45,555 bases of DNA from Xanthobacteraceae bacterium (GTDB lineage Bacteria; Pseudomonadota; Alphaproteobacteria; Rhizobiales; Xanthobacteraceae), in NCBI GenBank assembly GCA_020441545.1, contig JAGRLZ010000151.1, positions 1 through 45,555 on the forward strand, written 5' to 3'. Below, piece after piece: positions 44,776-45,555 of the stretch (position 1 is its first letter; every line of letters starts with the position of its first letter). The translations under genes were made by a program, and so were the position numbers. The notes under the pieces were generated by a model that was not told where the DNA came from, searched no databases, and saw only the letters and a list, made by a program, of their open reading frames with translations.

Positions 44776-45555
44776 ATGAGCATCTTCGACCTTTCCGGCC
44801 GCGTGGCCGTCATCACCGGCGGCAATGGCGGTATCGGCCTGGGGATGGCGCAGGCGCTGGCCGCCGAAGGCTGCGCGGTCTCGATCTGGGGCCGCAATGC
44901 CGAAAAGAACAAGGCCGCCGCCGACAGCCTGGCGGACGCCAGGGGGAAGGTTCACACGCAGGTCTGCGACGTCACCGATGTCGCCTCGGTCAAGGCGGCG
45001 ATGGAGGCGACGCTTGCGACCTTCGGCCGCGTCGACGGCTGCTTCGCCAATGCCGGCATCGGCGGCAGCGGCCGCCGGTCGTTCATCGAGCGCACCGCCG
45101 AGGAGTGGCGCACCATGTTCGACACCAACCTCGACGGCGTTTTCCATGTCTTCCAGGCCGTTGCGCGCCACATGACGGAGCGCGCGGCGAACGGCGACGC
45201 CTTCGGCCGGCTGGTCGCGACGTCGAGCATGGCCTCGCTGTTCGGCACCGCGCGCAACGAGCACTACGCCGCGACCAAATCGGCCATCAATGCGCTGGTG
45301 CGCGCATTGGGCGTCGAGATGGCGCGCAACGGCATCACCGCCAATGCCATCCTGCCCGGCTGGATCAAGAGCGACATGACCGCCGGCATCATGGCCAACG
45401 ACAAATTCGTCGGCAACGTGATGCCGCGCATTCCAATGCGCCGCTTCGGCGAGCCATCGGATTTCGGCGGCATCGCGGTCTATCTGATGAGCAACGCCTC
45501 GTCCTATCACACCGCCGACTGCTTCGTGATCGACGGCGGCTATACGGCGTTCTAG
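44776..45555 (+). CDS. Classical SDR oxidoreductase
   Basis: A 259-residue short-chain dehydrogenase, complete and ending exactly at the window edge. The cofactor motif TGGNGGIG is at 14-21, NAG at 92-94, and the catalytic residues are Ser150 with Y164-AAT-K168. The C-terminus SSYHTADCFVIDGGYTAF is typical. It is divergent from the PaaG-like/kinase/DUF6285 operon (166-bp gap), so it may serve the same pathway, for instance oxidising a hydroxyacyl-CoA as LvaD or FabG-like enzymes do. GGAA lies five bases before the ATG. Substrate unknown. Confidence 0.9.
   Translation: MSIFDLSGRVAVITGGNGGIGLGMAQALAAEGCAVSIWGRNAEKNKAAADSLADARGKVHTQVCDVTDVASVKAAMEATLATFGRVDGCFANAGIGGSGRRSFIERTAEEWRTMFDTNLDGVFHVFQAVARHMTERAANGDAFGRLVATSSMASLFGTARNEHYAATKSAINALVRALGVEMARNGITANAILPGWIKSDMTAGIMANDKFVGNVMPRIPMRRFGEPSDFGGIAVYLMSNASSYHTADCFVIDGGYTAF

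Overview
The window looks like a chromosomal segment of an alphaproteobacterium of the Nitrobacteraceae (Bradyrhizobium / Rhodopseudomonas group). Evidence is the high G+C, the gene order fabH-ihfA-merR with plsX upstream, the run glyA-nrdR-ribD-ribE-ribH-nusB-thiL-hppA, a type-2 heme A synthase beside a DUF2842 protein, and many structured intergenic repeats. The genus assignment is inference. I see no insertion sequence, phage, integrase or CRISPR array.

Layout. (1) 14-1419: heme A synthase and a DUF2842 membrane protein. (2) 1581-9382: a compact exopolysaccharide locus with a FemAB/CelD-type acyltransferase, a Wzz/tyrosine-kinase-like protein whose P-loop is degenerate, a GT4 glycosyltransferase, an undecaprenyl-phosphate sugar transferase, and a Wzy/O-antigen-ligase-like membrane protein. 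No flippase or outer-membrane export channel is present here. (3) 9603-14587: accessory metabolism, namely a saccharopine-dehydrogenase-like reductase, a DUF169 protein, an SDR and a CLC chloride/proton antiporter. (4) 14862-20409: tRNA-Pro(GGG), MerR, IHF-alpha, FabH, PlsX, DUF177/YceD, a cytochrome bc1 assembly chaperone and BamE. (5) 20521-28798: a long minus-strand array for proton-pumping pyrophosphatase, thiamine-phosphate kinase, NusB, riboflavin synthesis, NrdR and serine hydroxymethyltransferase. (6) 29051-33716: a MaoC hydratase, an LdtR-like MarR regulator and PEP carboxylase. (7) 33822-45555: a dense acyl-CoA catabolic region with two acyl-CoA ligases, three crotonase-fold enzymes, two SDRs, an acyl-CoA dehydrogenase, and an APH-fold kinase paired with a small DUF6285 protein.

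How the parts work together. The lipid, cofactor and assembly genes in regions 4 and 5 are housekeeping. Region 7 reads as fatty or branched acid oxidation. An ECH1-like dienoyl-CoA isomerase is divergent from a DECR1-like reductase, which would serve unsaturated chains. The APH kinase plus DUF6285 pair, with nearby acyl-CoA dehydrogenase, SDR and ligase, recalls the LvaA-LvaB system that phosphorylates 4-hydroxyacyl-CoA in Pseudomonas putida. This is the best candidate for unexplored biology in the window.

Non-coding structure is unusually rich. There are several unrelated tandem arrays with 12-16 bp units in intergenic gaps, two inverted copies of a ~160 bp hairpin-rich repeat each placed between convergent genes, hairpin mosaics inside the rib/nus/thi array, an orphan terminator-like hairpin, and several palindromes in divergent promoter regions. 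All identifications come from reading the sequence and recalled family knowledge. No database search was run.
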